Source: Alphaproteobacteria bacterium
Lineage (GTDB): Bacteria > Pseudomonadota > Alphaproteobacteria > RF32 > CAG-239
Reading direction: 5' to 3'
DNA length: 50,707 nt
Assembly: GCA_020025875.1 (NCBI GenBank)
Contig: JAHHRI010000005.1
Coordinates: 1-50,707 of the forward strand
In this document: positions 16,920 through 25,134 of the stretch, in pieces
How positions within the stretch are numbered: the stretch's first letter is position 1
Layout of the letters: each line of letters opens with the position of its first letter
Translations under genes and position numbers: made by a program
Notes under the pieces: model-generated
The model's database searches: none
The model's input: only the letters and a program-made list of their open reading frames with translations
What the model was told of the DNA's origin: nothing

Positions 16920-17681
16920 ATGGCAGAACAAGAAATCAAAGAGCTTTCAATGGCGGAAATTCTTGCCTCCATCCGCAAAATTCTTGAGGAAAGCGGTGTA
17001 GAGGAAGGCTCGCGTCGGCAAGAAACGGCAGAAGAAGTGTTTGAGCTCAAGCCGTCGATGATTGTTCGCGAGGAGCAGACGGCGGACGAAAGGCCGGAAA
17101 TTCTTTCTGCCGCCCCCGGACGACTGATGTCTAAAGCGCAAGCAACCGCAATGGTAGATGACAGTGCCGAGGACTATGTTGTCGGCAGTAATCACCCTTT
17201 TGCATCAGCCGATGAGTTCGCTCTTTCAAAAACAAATGCTTTGTCAGCGTCCGAGAGTATTGGCGCGCAACCGCAAAAAACGCATCAAGCATCTGTTGCT
17301 TCTGGCGACAAAGACAATCAGGCGGGAGAAAAGCCGTTGTCGGCAGAAGAACCCTTGCTGAAAAACGATATGCTGCCGATTGAGGATACCGCTCAAGCCG
17401 AGAGCGTGGCAGATGTTTCCGAGGAAATTATCAGCAGCTTTACCCGTATGTTTGAACAAAACGACTTCCGCCGCCGCGCGGAACAGCCGCAATTTGATGC
17501 CGACGCTCTGTTGCGTGGTATTATTGGTCAGGTTGTGGCAGATAAGCTTGACAACAGAATGTTGCAAAGCTTGGTTAAAGAAACTGTCGTTCCGGTTTTG
17601 GAAGAGTGGCTTTCTCACTATCTGCCGAAGCTGGTCGCCGAAGAAGTTAAACGAGTGATGATCAAGACCGGCAGACTTTAA
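16920..17681 (+). CDS. popZ: PopZ/DUF2497 polar organizing protein
   Basis: A 253-residue protein with the two signatures of PopZ: an N-terminal helix (SMAEILASIRKILEE, residues about 10-24) that binds client proteins, and a C-terminal region (about residues 195-253, with VVPVLEEWLSHYLPKL) that drives oligomerisation. The middle is acidic and low in order, as in Caulobacter PopZ, although it is less proline-rich. In alphaproteobacteria PopZ makes a polar hub that holds ParB and the chromosome origin. AGGA lies upstream of the ATG at 16920. The tolC-popZ-valS order is, as I recall, common in the class and helps place the organism. Confidence 0.9.
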   Translation: MAEQEIKELSMAEILASIRKILEESGVEEGSRRQETAEEVFELKPSMIVREEQTADERPEILSAAPGRLMSKAQATAMVDDSAEDYVVGSNHPFASADEFALSKTNALSASESIGAQPQKTHQASVASGDKDNQAGEKPLSAEEPLLKNDMLPIEDTAQAESVADVSEEIISSFTRMFEQNDFRRRAEQPQFDADALLRGIIGQVVADKLDNRMLQSLVKETVVPVLEEWLSHYLPKLVAEEVKRVMIKTGRL

Positions 17682-17781
17682 AAAGCCCTCCGGTCTTTCT
17701 GTTTGCTGCCCACGAAAGTATGAAAACTTTGCGGGCTGTTTGTGTTTTAGTGATGAAATCTGTGAAAAATGGGAAAATAAT

Positions 17782-20418
17782 ATGTTAGATAAGACTTACG
17801 ATCCGAAGAACTTTGAAGAAAAAATTTATGCCGAGTGGGAAGCTGCCGGCAATTTCAAACCAAACATGAACAAAACCAAGGAAGCCTTCGGCGTAGTTAT
17901 TCCGCCACCCAATGTTACCGGCATTTTGCATATGGGGCATGCGTTGGACGACACCTTGCAAGATATCCTGATTCGCTATAACCGGATGCTTGGCAAAAAT
18001 GTTTTATGGCAGCCCGGTATGGATCATGCAGGCATTGCCACACAGATGGTGGTTGAGCGCAACCTTGCCGCAGAAGGAATTTCCCGCCACGATCTCGGAC
18101 GGGAAAAGTTTATCGAAACCGTCTGGCAGTGGAAAGAAAAGTCCGGCGGCACCATTTGCAAACAGCTGCGCCGTTTGGGAGCTTCCTGCGACTGGTCACG
18201 GGCACGTTTTACCATGGACGAGGGATTGTCTCGCGCGGTACGCAAAATTTTTGTTCGTTTGTATAAAGACGGATTGATCTACAAAGCCAAAAAACTGGTC
18301 AACTGGGACTCTACGTTTATGACGGCCGTTTCCGATTTGGAAGTGGTACAGAAAGAAACCGTCGGTAAAATGTACTATTATAAATATCCGATCAAAGGAG
18401 AAGAGGGCGGGTTTGTTCATATTGCCACCACTCGGCCGGAAACCATGTTCGGCGATACGGCCGTTGCCGTTTCTAAAAACAACGAAAAGTTAAAGCACTT
18501 GATCGGTAAAGAATGCCTTATCCCGATGATCAATCGGGCGATTCCGATTGTTGCCGACGATCATGCCGATCCCGAAAAAGGCACCGGTGCCGTCAAAATT
18601 ACTCCGGCACACGACTTTAACGATTTTGAGGTCGGCAAACGCCATAATCTGCCGTTGATCAACATTTTAAATCCGGATGCCACCTTAAACGAGAACACGC
18701 CGTTTGCCGGCATGGATACGCAAAGCGCCCGCAAGGCAACCATTGCCAAACTGGAAGAATTGGGCTTTATGGAAAAGATTGAAGATCATCAGATGGTCAT
18801 TCCTTACGGCGACCGTTCCAATGTTGTTATCGAACCCATGCTGACCGACCAATGGTTTGTCGATGCGCCCACGCTGGCCAAAGAGGCCATTCGCGCCGTT
18901 GAAGACGGAGAAATGCAGTTTGTGCCGAAGTCTTATGAAAAAACTTATTTTGAATGGATGCGCAATATTCAGCCGTGGTGTATTTCCCGCCAACTTTGGT
19001 GGGGACACCAAATGCCGATTTGGTATGGTCCCGACGGCGAGATATTCTGTGAGGAAGATGAAGAAAAAGCGCAAGCGGCAGCCGACAAACATTACGGAAG
19101 CCACACGGAACTGACAAGAGAAACCGATGTGCTGGATACATGGTTTTCTTCCGGCCTATGGGCTTTTTCAACTTTGGGCTGGCCGGATAAAAGCGAATAT
19201 CTGGACACCTTTTACCCAACTTCGGTTTTGGTTACCGGTTTTGACATCATTTTCTTCTGGGTTGCGCGGATGATGATGATGAGTATGTATGTCATGAAAA
19301 AAGTGCCGTTCAAAAAAGCCTATATTCATGGTTTGATACGCGACGAACAGGGACGTAAGATGTCCAAGTCGAAAGGCAATACGGTAGATCCGATGGATAT
19401 TATTGAAAAATACGGTGCCGATGCGTTGCGTTTCTTTATGGCGGCAATGGAAACTCAGGGGCGTGATATCAATATTTCCGAAGCCAGAATCCAAGGCTAT
19501 CGCAACTTTGCGACCAAACTGTGGAATTCTGCCCGCTTTGGAGAGATGAACGACTGCGCGCTGCCGGCAGATTTTACTGAAAACAATGTTAAGTATCCGG
19601 TCAACCGCTGGATTGTCGCAAAAGTGAAAGAAGCCTCTGTCGAACTGACCAAAAATCTTGATAACTTCCGTTTTTCCGATGCCGCAAACATCGTTTATCA
19701 GTTTGTATGGGGAGCTTTTTGCGACTGGTATATTGAAATGATTAAGCCGATTTTGTACGGCGACAACGAAGACGAAAAGGCAGAAACCCGTGCGGTGTTT
19801 GCTTGGGTTTTGGAGCGTATTCTAATTATCTTGCATCCGTTCATGCCTTTCATTACCAGCGAATTGTGGAACAACGGCAAAGCACGTCAGGAGCATCTGA
19901 TTAATGCCGCTTGGCCGAAAAACGAGAGTTTTGACACGGCAGCCATTAACGATATCGACTGGGTGATTGACCTGATCGGAGCCATTCGCTCTCTGCGTGC
20001 CGAAATGAACTTGCCTGCCGGTGCCAAATTGACGGTTCGGTTAAAAGGTGCCAATGCGGATTCTCTGAACCACTTGCAGCGCTTTAAGCCGATTATTTGT
20101 TCGTTGGCGCGGTTGGAAGATATCGGCAGTTATGAAGATGAGATCACTCCCGACATGGCGGAAAGCGTTTTCCGAGAAGCGTCGCTCTTAATTCCGCTTA
20201 AAGGCGTGGTCGATTTTGCCGCCGAGCGCGAACGCTTGCAAAAAGAGCTGGACGGGCTGAAACAAAACTTAATCGGTTATGAACGTAAGTTATCAAACCC
20301 CAGTTTTGTTGAGCGTGCACCTGCCGCAGTTGTTGAGGAAGAAAAACGTCGCCGCCAAGAAGCTTTGGAAAACAAGGAAAAAGTTGAGAAAGCATTGGCA
20401 CGGATTGTCGGGCTGTAA
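17782..20418 (+). CDS. valS: Valine-tRNA ligase
   Basis: An 878-residue class I aminoacyl-tRNA synthetase. It has the HIGH-type motif HMGH within NVTGILHMGHALDD, the CP1 editing domain (about residues 190-345, with TTRPETMFGD), the KMSKS motif in GRKMSKSKGN, the anticodon-binding helical region and the C-terminal coiled coil (about residues 813-878) usual in ValS. It charges tRNA-Val in the cytoplasm. The ATG at 17782 opens the conserved N-terminus; a longer frame to 17740 has no better ribosome site, and the site here is weak (GGGA 8 bases upstream). A 100-bp gap separates it from popZ, with a weak hairpin (aagaccg/cggtctt, 17664-17697). Confidence 0.97.
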   Translation: MLDKTYDPKNFEEKIYAEWEAAGNFKPNMNKTKEAFGVVIPPPNVTGILHMGHALDDTLQDILIRYNRMLGKNVLWQPGMDHAGIATQMVVERNLAAEGISRHDLGREKFIETVWQWKEKSGGTICKQLRRLGASCDWSRARFTMDEGLSRAVRKIFVRLYKDGLIYKAKKLVNWDSTFMTAVSDLEVVQKETVGKMYYYKYPIKGEEGGFVHIATTRPETMFGDTAVAVSKNNEKLKHLIGKECLIPMINRAIPIVADDHADPEKGTGAVKITPAHDFNDFEVGKRHNLPLINILNPDATLNENTPFAGMDTQSARKATIAKLEELGFMEKIEDHQMVIPYGDRSNVVIEPMLTDQWFVDAPTLAKEAIRAVEDGEMQFVPKSYEKTYFEWMRNIQPWCISRQLWWGHQMPIWYGPDGEIFCEEDEEKAQAAADKHYGSHTELTRETDVLDTWFSSGLWAFSTLGWPDKSEYLDTFYPTSVLVTGFDIIFFWVARMMMMSMYVMKKVPFKKAYIHGLIRDEQGRKMSKSKGNTVDPMDIIEKYGADALRFFMAAMETQGRDINISEARIQGYRNFATKLWNSARFGEMNDCALPADFTENNVKYPVNRWIVAKVKEASVELTKNLDNFRFSDAANIVYQFVWGAFCDWYIEMIKPILYGDNEDEKAETRAVFAWVLERILIILHPFMPFITSELWNNGKARQEHLINAAWPKNESFDTAAINDIDWVIDLIGAIRSLRAEMNLPAGAKLTVRLKGANADSLNHLQRFKPIICSLARLEDIGSYEDEITPDMAESVFREASLLIPLKGVVDFAAERERLQKELDGLKQNLIGYERKLSNPSFVERAPAAVVEEEKRRRQEALENKEKVEKALARIVGL

Positions 20419-20428
20419 TCAATAAAGG

Positions 20429-20470
20429 AACAAAGTCTTGCTGCTTTTTCGGAGCAAGACTTTGTTTTTT
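20429..20470 (+). terminator. Rho-independent terminator of valS
   Basis: A 14-bp perfect stem (20429-20442 with 20453-20466) with a 10-base loop is followed by T-rich sequence ending at 20470. It ends just before the next gene's ribosome site, so the MORN gene may depend on readthrough or a promoter inside this stretch. Confidence 0.88.
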
Positions 20471-20486
20471 GGGGTATGGGAAGATC

Positions 20487-21110
20487 ATGAAACTTTTGGG
20501 GCGGAAAAAGCTTTTGATTATTGTCGCAATAGGGCTATGGGTTGCGGTGATGCTGTATGCCAATTTCTATCAAATATATCGTTATCTGCCCGCTCGTGAC
20601 GGCGCAGAGTTTGTGCTCTCCGGCGGCGTGTTGGTTGATCGGGTTTCGCAAAAGCCTTGTCAGGGGCTGGTTCGGCTGAAAAACGGTGAGCAAACGGCTG
20701 TTTTTGCTTATGCCGACGGTCGTCCGCATGGTCTCGGCGTTGTTTATGATAACGGGCAGGTGGCAGAGGTCGTTCATTGGCAGAACGGCCGTCGGGACGG
20801 CAAGTTTATGTCTTTTGACAATGGGCGGCTGAGATTGTCCGGCACATATCGGCAAAATAACAAAGAGGGCGAATGGGAGCAATACGAAAATGGGCGGGTT
20901 GCTCTTAGCCGCACCTATCATGATGATGTTCCCGAAGGGGTGGCCAGTCGTTATTATCCAAACGGCAGGGTGTATATCCGTATGAACTATCAAAGAGGCA
21001 TTCCTAACGGGTATTATGCCATGTATGCCGAGGACGGTACGCCGATTGTCGAGGCTTTTCTCAAGAACGGCGATTTTGCAGCGGTCAAACAATATCATTC
21101 CAATGACTGA
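20487..21110 (+). CDS. Membrane-anchored MORN_2 (YwqK-like) repeat protein
   Basis: A 207-residue protein with an N-terminal membrane helix (about residues 9-26) followed by at least five MORN_2 repeats of about 22-24 residues, recognisable by Y-x-NG-x, G-x-W-x-x-Y-ENG and G-x-Y-x-M-Y patterns between residues about 65 and 190. Such repeats form an extended beta sheet and occur in proteins of the YwqK group; their role is generally unknown, and the antitoxin label used for some is not proven. The ATG at 20487 has GGGA 5 bases upstream; an earlier TTG at 20469 lies in the valS terminator. The repeats are probably periplasmic. It stands alone before a long repeat-bearing intergenic region. Confidence 0.8.
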   Translation: MKLLGRKKLLIIVAIGLWVAVMLYANFYQIYRYLPARDGAEFVLSGGVLVDRVSQKPCQGLVRLKNGEQTAVFAYADGRPHGLGVVYDNGQVAEVVHWQNGRRDGKFMSFDNGRLRLSGTYRQNNKEGEWEQYENGRVALSRTYHDDVPEGVASRYYPNGRVYIRMNYQRGIPNGYYAMYAEDGTPIVEAFLKNGDFAAVKQYHSND

Positions 21111-21760
21111 CGAGCGGACAGAAATTTGTAAAAGCAAACTTGTCATCTGCAAGTAACGGAAAAAAGCGATAGACAAGAAGGCGCGCCGCCACGGCGTGAA
21201 TCATGCAGAGAGAGCGGTAAACGATAAAGTCGGCAGTTGTTGCCAAGGGCGGACAATAGCGTTTTTTCTCACCAGCTTAATTGGTTGTGTGCTTGCGGCA
21301 AAAGGTAAAGTCGGCAAACAAATTTTTAGGCAAAAAAGTAGGTGCTTTATCTGAAATTTACTTTGCTGTCTTTTTGCTTAGCATCAAGTGGAACGGCTTT
21401 GTCCTCTCTCTTTTTTTTGTTGGTTTGCAGCTGTGGGATCGTCAACTTTTTACTTTGCTGTCTTTTCGCTTAGCATCAAGTGGAACGGCTTTGTCCTCTC
21501 TCTTTTTTTGTTGGTTTGCAGCTGTTGGGATCTTCAACTTTTTATCTATATTTAGGAACTTTTTAGAAAAACGAGATATGGATTGCTTGAACAGTATATC
21601 CTCTGCCATGACGTCAGCCGGTGTAAGAAATATCGCATAACACTTGGCAATCGCCGATTTTTGATGATTGTTAAAGGGAAATAGGGAGAGATGGGAGTGC
21701 TTTTTCCATTAATAAGGAAAAAAAATCAGCTCCGTTATGGGCAAGCAATGTTTAAATAAA
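21111..21760. other. Intergenic region with duplication, no gene called
   Basis: About 650 bp between the MORN gene and the convergent 801-residue gene. Apart from the 92-bp duplication (21358-21541) it holds no conserved signal I can name. An open frame of 119 codons from 21281 spans both repeat copies and encodes a low-complexity hydrophobic peptide with no ribosome site, so I do not call it. Confidence 0.5.
21358..21541. repeat. 92-bp tandem duplication, two copies
   Basis: The segment tttactttgctgtcttttt... at 21358-21449 recurs at 21450-21541 with a few changes and a one-base indel that cancel in length. Each copy holds a T-rich run (21411-21418 in the first) and ends with a gtcaactttt-like block. 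No inverted repeat or coding content stands out. Confidence 0.85.
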
Positions 21761-21812
21761 ATAAAACCATCGGCAAAATCCGCTATTTTGAAAATACGTT
21801 TTTTGCCGATGG
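21761..21812 (-). terminator. Terminator for the 801-residue gene
   Basis: CCATCGGCAAAA (21767-21778) pairs with TTTTGCCGATGG (21801-21812). On the minus strand the stem is followed by a T-rich tail (ttttattttatt). The 22-base loop contains a smaller palindrome (attttgaaaat). Confidence 0.7.
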
Positions 21813-21821
21813 AAAAATGTT

Positions 21822-24227
21822 TTAGCGAGATTGTCCGCCGCGATTGTCGTAACCGCGCATGGGCAATGCACCGCCGTTACGACCATTGTTTGCGCCACTG
21901 CGACTATTGTCGCCGTCACGTCTGTTGTCAACGCCGTTGCGACCGTTATCACGACCATTGTTTGCGCCACTGCGACCATTGTCGCCATCACGTCTGTTGT
22001 CAACGCCGTTGCGACTATTATCACGATCATTGTTTGCACTGCTGCGACCGTTGTCGCCGTCACGTCTGTTGTCATCGCCGTTGCGACCATTATCACGACC
22101 GTTGTTTGCACTGCTGCGACCGTTGTCGCCATCACGTCTGTTGTCAACGCCGTTGCGACCATTATCACGACCGTTGTTTGCACTGCTGCGAGCTTGCTCT
22201 CTTTCTTCTTTCAGACGCGACTGAACCTCTCTAAAGTCGTGCTTCGGACTTCCGAGTCTGATGATTAAGATCGGCGGCAGACCAATATCGGCCAGCTCAT
22301 TTTTAACGTTTTCAATTTCAGTAGATGCTTCACTAAGGTAAGGGTTGACGGCATCACGAGTCGGATTGCCTTTGTAAAATTCATCTTTAACCAGTTTTGT
22401 ATATTCGTCGTTGATTTTTTTAGAAGCCCGTGTCGCCTGTGTCTGTTGCATGAAAGAAAACAGCTTTTTGGCAGCTTCCGGCGGTATGTCGCGTACCTGT
22501 GTTTTTTCGGAGCCGCGGATGACTTCCCTGAATTTTTCTTTTTCTTCCGGTGTTAAAGATTGGCACTTGTCAGAAACAAAGTAGTCCAACGTTCCTTCCG
22601 TGTTTTTGGCGCCGATACCTTCACTATATGCCGCATATACCTTAGCCACAGCCATGGCGGCACCGATCGTTTCTGCGGCCCCGTTAGGATTGCTTGAACC
22701 GTTGCTTTTAACAATGTTTTCATATTGATCACGCAACCCAAAATCTTCCCATAAATCGCGGAAAGGAGCGTAATCGTAGGCACCGATGGCGTGTCTCACG
22801 CAGCGGCAGTCCACATTGTTTTTGTTGCTTTCGCTCTGCCAGTCGATGCCTTTGTTTTGCAGCTGACGAGCAAATTCCAAAGCCAGATCGCGGCGATATT
22901 TAATAACTTTGGGGTTGTTCTTCCCGTTTTTGGATTCTGCGGCTTCGATCATCTTGTCAAATTTTGTTTGGGACAGCTTCAATCCCAGCGGAACCATCAT
23001 TGCCCGCCCACAGGCGGCGCGAATGGCGCCTTCGTTGGCATCGGTCATGGTGCCGAATTTCACATGGCTGATACCCGCATCTTTATAAGTATCCATAATT
23101 CGGTCGGCATAATTGTCGCTGAGCGGTTTTCCGCTCGGAACGGAGAACGAAACTTCCAGTCGTCCGTCTTTGTCCATCTTGACATAAAGTTTGCATTCGC
23201 TACGAACTTTGATGTCTTTGGTTTTTTTGTCGAGAATACCGTCAAGTTTCATGTTGTCGGGATTTTCTTTATCAAAGGTCGTAAAGACGGTGTATCCGCC
23301 CTGATGGCTGACAAAATAGCTAAGATTGCGGCGTTTGTTCTTGTCCATCCATTTGGTAATCGATTCGATGGCGTTGTCGTAAGCGCCTGCCGGAGCTCTG
23401 TTGCGGTTGAGCGCTTTGTTTGACAAGGAGGTGTCAAAGGGCAGGTCTTCTTCGTTGCCGTCGGCAAAACGGCTCTCCTGCATCCCGTCGTTTCTTTGTT
23501 CTTCGTCACTTGGGTGTGTGTTGTCATTGGCAGATTGATCAATGCTGAGCGTGTTTGCCGATGTTGTCTGCACAAACGTTTCGTCGCTTTGTTTGGTTTG
23601 GCTTTCCAGCTCTTGTTTTGCCTGATCAAACATTTCTTCTGTCTGGCTGTCGGCATTGTCTAATTTTAAGTCGTCCATATTAAGATAGGAAATTAAGCCG
23701 CGGTGATCAAGCCAGCTAAGAATCTCTTTCAGCTGGTCGGGGCTCATGCCGTTGGGGTCAAAAGACAGCTTACCGTCTTGAATGCGAAACGAAACATCGG
23801 AGGGTTTCATAATTTCGACTGCCAGCAACAAGTTGCCGTTCTGATCTTCACAAATTTTGGCGTGCGCTTTTTCTGTTTCTGCGTCGTGTTCTTCGTTTTC
23901 GTTCGTTTCGGCGGTATACAATTCGCCATTGGTGTTTTCTTTCAGAGAAAAAAGAGTGGTGTATGTTTGCGGATCTTTATCGAACAACTCCAAATCTTTT
24001 AAGGCGTTATTATAAGCCATTTTGTCTTTGCGGTTGCGCAGCTGAGCCGCCCGTGCTTCGCGATCGTCATCAAATTCTTCAATGGGCGTTTCTTCTATTG
24101 AAGGAATGCGACTGAGCAAGGTTTGTCTGACTTCCTCGGCACTGTGCGACTGCTTGTCTGCAAAAGACGAAATGTCAAGCGCAATAAAAGGGTTAGACTG
24201 TGTTTCTGTGCGAATTTGGGTAACCAT
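21822..24227 (-). CDS. Large unknown cytoplasmic protein with an R/G/N/D repeat tail
   Basis: An 801-residue protein that I cannot assign to any family. No signal peptide or membrane segment is present. Residues 1-290 are polar and acidic, with Q/N/E/D-rich low-complexity parts (about 170-250). Residues about 300-680 look folded, with several helical blocks and a Cys pair in VDCRCVRHAIGAYDY; no catalytic motif is recognised. After a helical segment (REVQSRLKEEREQA) comes a tail of four 24-residue repeats of the type RDNGRNG-x-DNRRDGDNG-RS, ending with RG-rich MRGYDNRGGQSR. Such basic/acidic RG-type tails often bind RNA or condense, but that is inference. The ATG at 24227 has AGGAG 6 bases upstream; the longer frame to 24290 crosses its own promoter. 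It is monocistronic, with its own promoter and terminator. Confidence 0.8.
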   Translation of the reverse strand: MVTQIRTETQSNPFIALDISSFADKQSHSAEEVRQTLLSRIPSIEETPIEEFDDDREARAAQLRNRKDKMAYNNALKDLELFDKDPQTYTTLFSLKENTNGELYTAETNENEEHDAETEKAHAKICEDQNGNLLLAVEIMKPSDVSFRIQDGKLSFDPNGMSPDQLKEILSWLDHRGLISYLNMDDLKLDNADSQTEEMFDQAKQELESQTKQSDETFVQTTSANTLSIDQSANDNTHPSDEEQRNDGMQESRFADGNEEDLPFDTSLSNKALNRNRAPAGAYDNAIESITKWMDKNKRRNLSYFVSHQGGYTVFTTFDKENPDNMKLDGILDKKTKDIKVRSECKLYVKMDKDGRLEVSFSVPSGKPLSDNYADRIMDTYKDAGISHVKFGTMTDANEGAIRAACGRAMMVPLGLKLSQTKFDKMIEAAESKNGKNNPKVIKYRRDLALEFARQLQNKGIDWQSESNKNNVDCRCVRHAIGAYDYAPFRDLWEDFGLRDQYENIVKSNGSSNPNGAAETIGAAMAVAKVYAAYSEGIGAKNTEGTLDYFVSDKCQSLTPEEKEKFREVIRGSEKTQVRDIPPEAAKKLFSFMQQTQATRASKKINDEYTKLVKDEFYKGNPTRDAVNPYLSEASTEIENVKNELADIGLPPILIIRLGSPKHDFREVQSRLKEEREQARSSANNGRDNGRNGVDNRRDGDNGRSSANNGRDNGRNGDDNRRDGDNGRSSANNDRDNSRNGVDNRRDGDNGRSGANNGRDNGRNGVDNRRDGDNSRSGANNGRNGGALPMRGYDNRGGQSR
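21888..22175 (-). repeat. 72-bp coding tandem repeat, four copies
   Basis: Four copies of 72 bp (21888-21959, 21960-22031, 22032-22103 and 22104-22175), with partial copies at both edges, encode the 24-residue repeats of the 801-residue protein. Copies differ mostly by single bases (gcgcca versus gcactg at the start; accatt versus actatt inside), showing recent expansion. Within each unit two similar 36-bp halves can be seen (D-N-G-R-N and D-N-R-R-D), suggesting an older duplication. Confidence 0.92.
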
Positions 24228-24262
24228 GGAATTCTCCTCGGAAAGTCTTAAAATTTGCATAT

Positions 24263-24290
24263 ATCTTAGCACGATTACATAAAAAAGCAA
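24263..24290 (-). promoter_or_regulatory. Promoter of the 801-residue gene
   Basis: TTGCTT (24290-24285) and TAAGAT (24268-24263) on the minus strand are 16 bp apart. The -35 lies inside the 3' arm and T-run of the lexA terminator. Confidence 0.6.
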
Positions 24291-24316
24291 GCGGTTTTTG
24301 ACAAAAAAATCGCTTG
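24281..24316 (-). terminator. Terminator of lexA
   Basis: On the minus strand CAAGCG (24316-24311) with a following A/T stretch pairs with CGCTTG (24293-24288). An inner T-run/A-run extension lengthens the stem, and a T-run follows (24286-24281). Confidence 0.75.
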
Positions 24317-24331
24317 TTGCCGGAGTCCAAA

Positions 24332-24988
24332 TTAGTGATATTTGCGTACAATACTGCTTAAAACGCCTTGTATTTTGACCCTTGACGGGTGCAATTTGCG
24401 AATTTCGTATAAGGAATTACATGGCTTTAGCCAGATTTCGTCTTTTTTCTTCTGCCAGACCTTAAGAGTTGCTTCGGCATCGTCGATGAGGGCAACGACA
24501 ATTTGTCCATTTTCGGCATTTTCGGCTTTGCGAATGATGGCGGTATCGCCGTCTAAAATACCGGCGTCCGTCATAGATTCTCCTTCAATGGTCAGGGCAT
24601 AGAACTTGCCCCGACTAACCATGTCAAAAGGCACGGTAACGGTTTCGTTTTCGTCGGCGATGGCGGCAATCGGCGTGCCGGCGGCAATTTTGCCGTAGAG
24701 GGGAATTTGCACGGCGGCTCCTTGCAGAGCCCGCTTCATTTTCTTTTCTTCTTCAATAATTTCCCGCGGTTTGAAACGAGGCGTGCGCAGCACTTCAAGC
24801 GCGCGTGCCTTGTGCGGCAGTTTTCTGATAAAATCGCGTTCGATCAGTTCTTCGACCAAAGCGTGAATGCCCGATTTCGATTTGATGCCTACCGCCTGTT
24901 TCATTTCTTCAAAAGAAGGGCAGCAGCCGTTTTCTTTAATCGAATTGTCGATAAACATCAACAGCTTGTATTGTTTGGGAGTGAGCAT
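24332..24988 (-). CDS. lexA: SOS-response repressor LexA
   Basis: A 218-residue LexA. The N-terminal winged helix (residues 1-65, LTPKQ start) binds the SOS box. The C-terminal peptidase domain has the Ala103-Gly104 cleavage bond in KIAAGTP, nucleophile Ser138 in EGESMT and general base Lys176 in TLKVW. DNA damage activates RecA, which triggers self-cleavage and derepression of SOS genes. A GTTC-N7-GTTC box at 25028-25042 overlaps its own promoter, so the gene is autoregulated in the alphaproteobacterial style. The Shine-Dalgarno is weak (GAAAGACAAAG). It is divergent from lysS across 146 bp. Confidence 0.96.
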   Translation of the reverse strand: MLTPKQYKLLMFIDNSIKENGCCPSFEEMKQAVGIKSKSGIHALVEELIERDFIRKLPHKARALEVLRTPRFKPREIIEEEKKMKRALQGAAVQIPLYGKIAAGTPIAAIADENETVTVPFDMVSRGKFYALTIEGESMTDAGILDGDTAIIRKAENAENGQIVVALIDDAEATLKVWQKKKDEIWLKPCNSLYEIRKLHPSRVKIQGVLSSIVRKYH

Positions 24989-25027
24989 CTTTGTCTTTCT
25001 TTCGCATGATGTGTTTTTAATATCTAT

Positions 25028-25042
25028 GTTCTACTTTAGTTC
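25028..25042. promoter_or_regulatory. Alphaproteobacterial SOS box (LexA operator)
   Basis: GTTC (25028-25031), 7 bases, then GTTC (25039-25042): the direct-repeat GTTC-N7-GTTC typical of alphaproteobacterial LexA. It covers the -10 and spacer of the lexA promoter. Confidence 0.9.
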
Positions 25043-25056
25043 TTTGTTTCCGTCAA
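25028..25056 (-). promoter_or_regulatory. lexA promoter
   Basis: On the minus strand TTGACG (25056-25051) and TAGAAC (25033-25028) are 17 bp apart; the SOS box lies over it. Confidence 0.65.
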
Positions 25057-25068
25057 GCAATTATTAGG

Positions 25069-25097
25069 TTGAAAAAAATTCCTCTTGTGTTTATAGT
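25069..25097 (+). promoter_or_regulatory. lysS promoter
   Basis: TTGAAA (25069-25074) and TATAGT (25092-25097) are 17 bp apart, about 37 bp upstream of the lysS ATG. It is separated from the SOS box by 27 bp, so strong LexA control of lysS is unlikely. Confidence 0.75.
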
Positions 25098-25134
25098 AAC
25101 GAAAAAATGAGAACTTAAAAACAGGATTTTACCA

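Noticed and set aside
21281..21640. 119-codon frame across the 92-bp duplication
   Set aside because: Hydrophobic low-complexity translation of repeat DNA, no ribosome site.
21752..22268. Several long frames (plus and minus) over the 72-bp repeats
   Set aside because: Shadows of a 72-bp period that is a multiple of three; only the minus frame joined to the 801-residue protein has a start, promoter and terminator.
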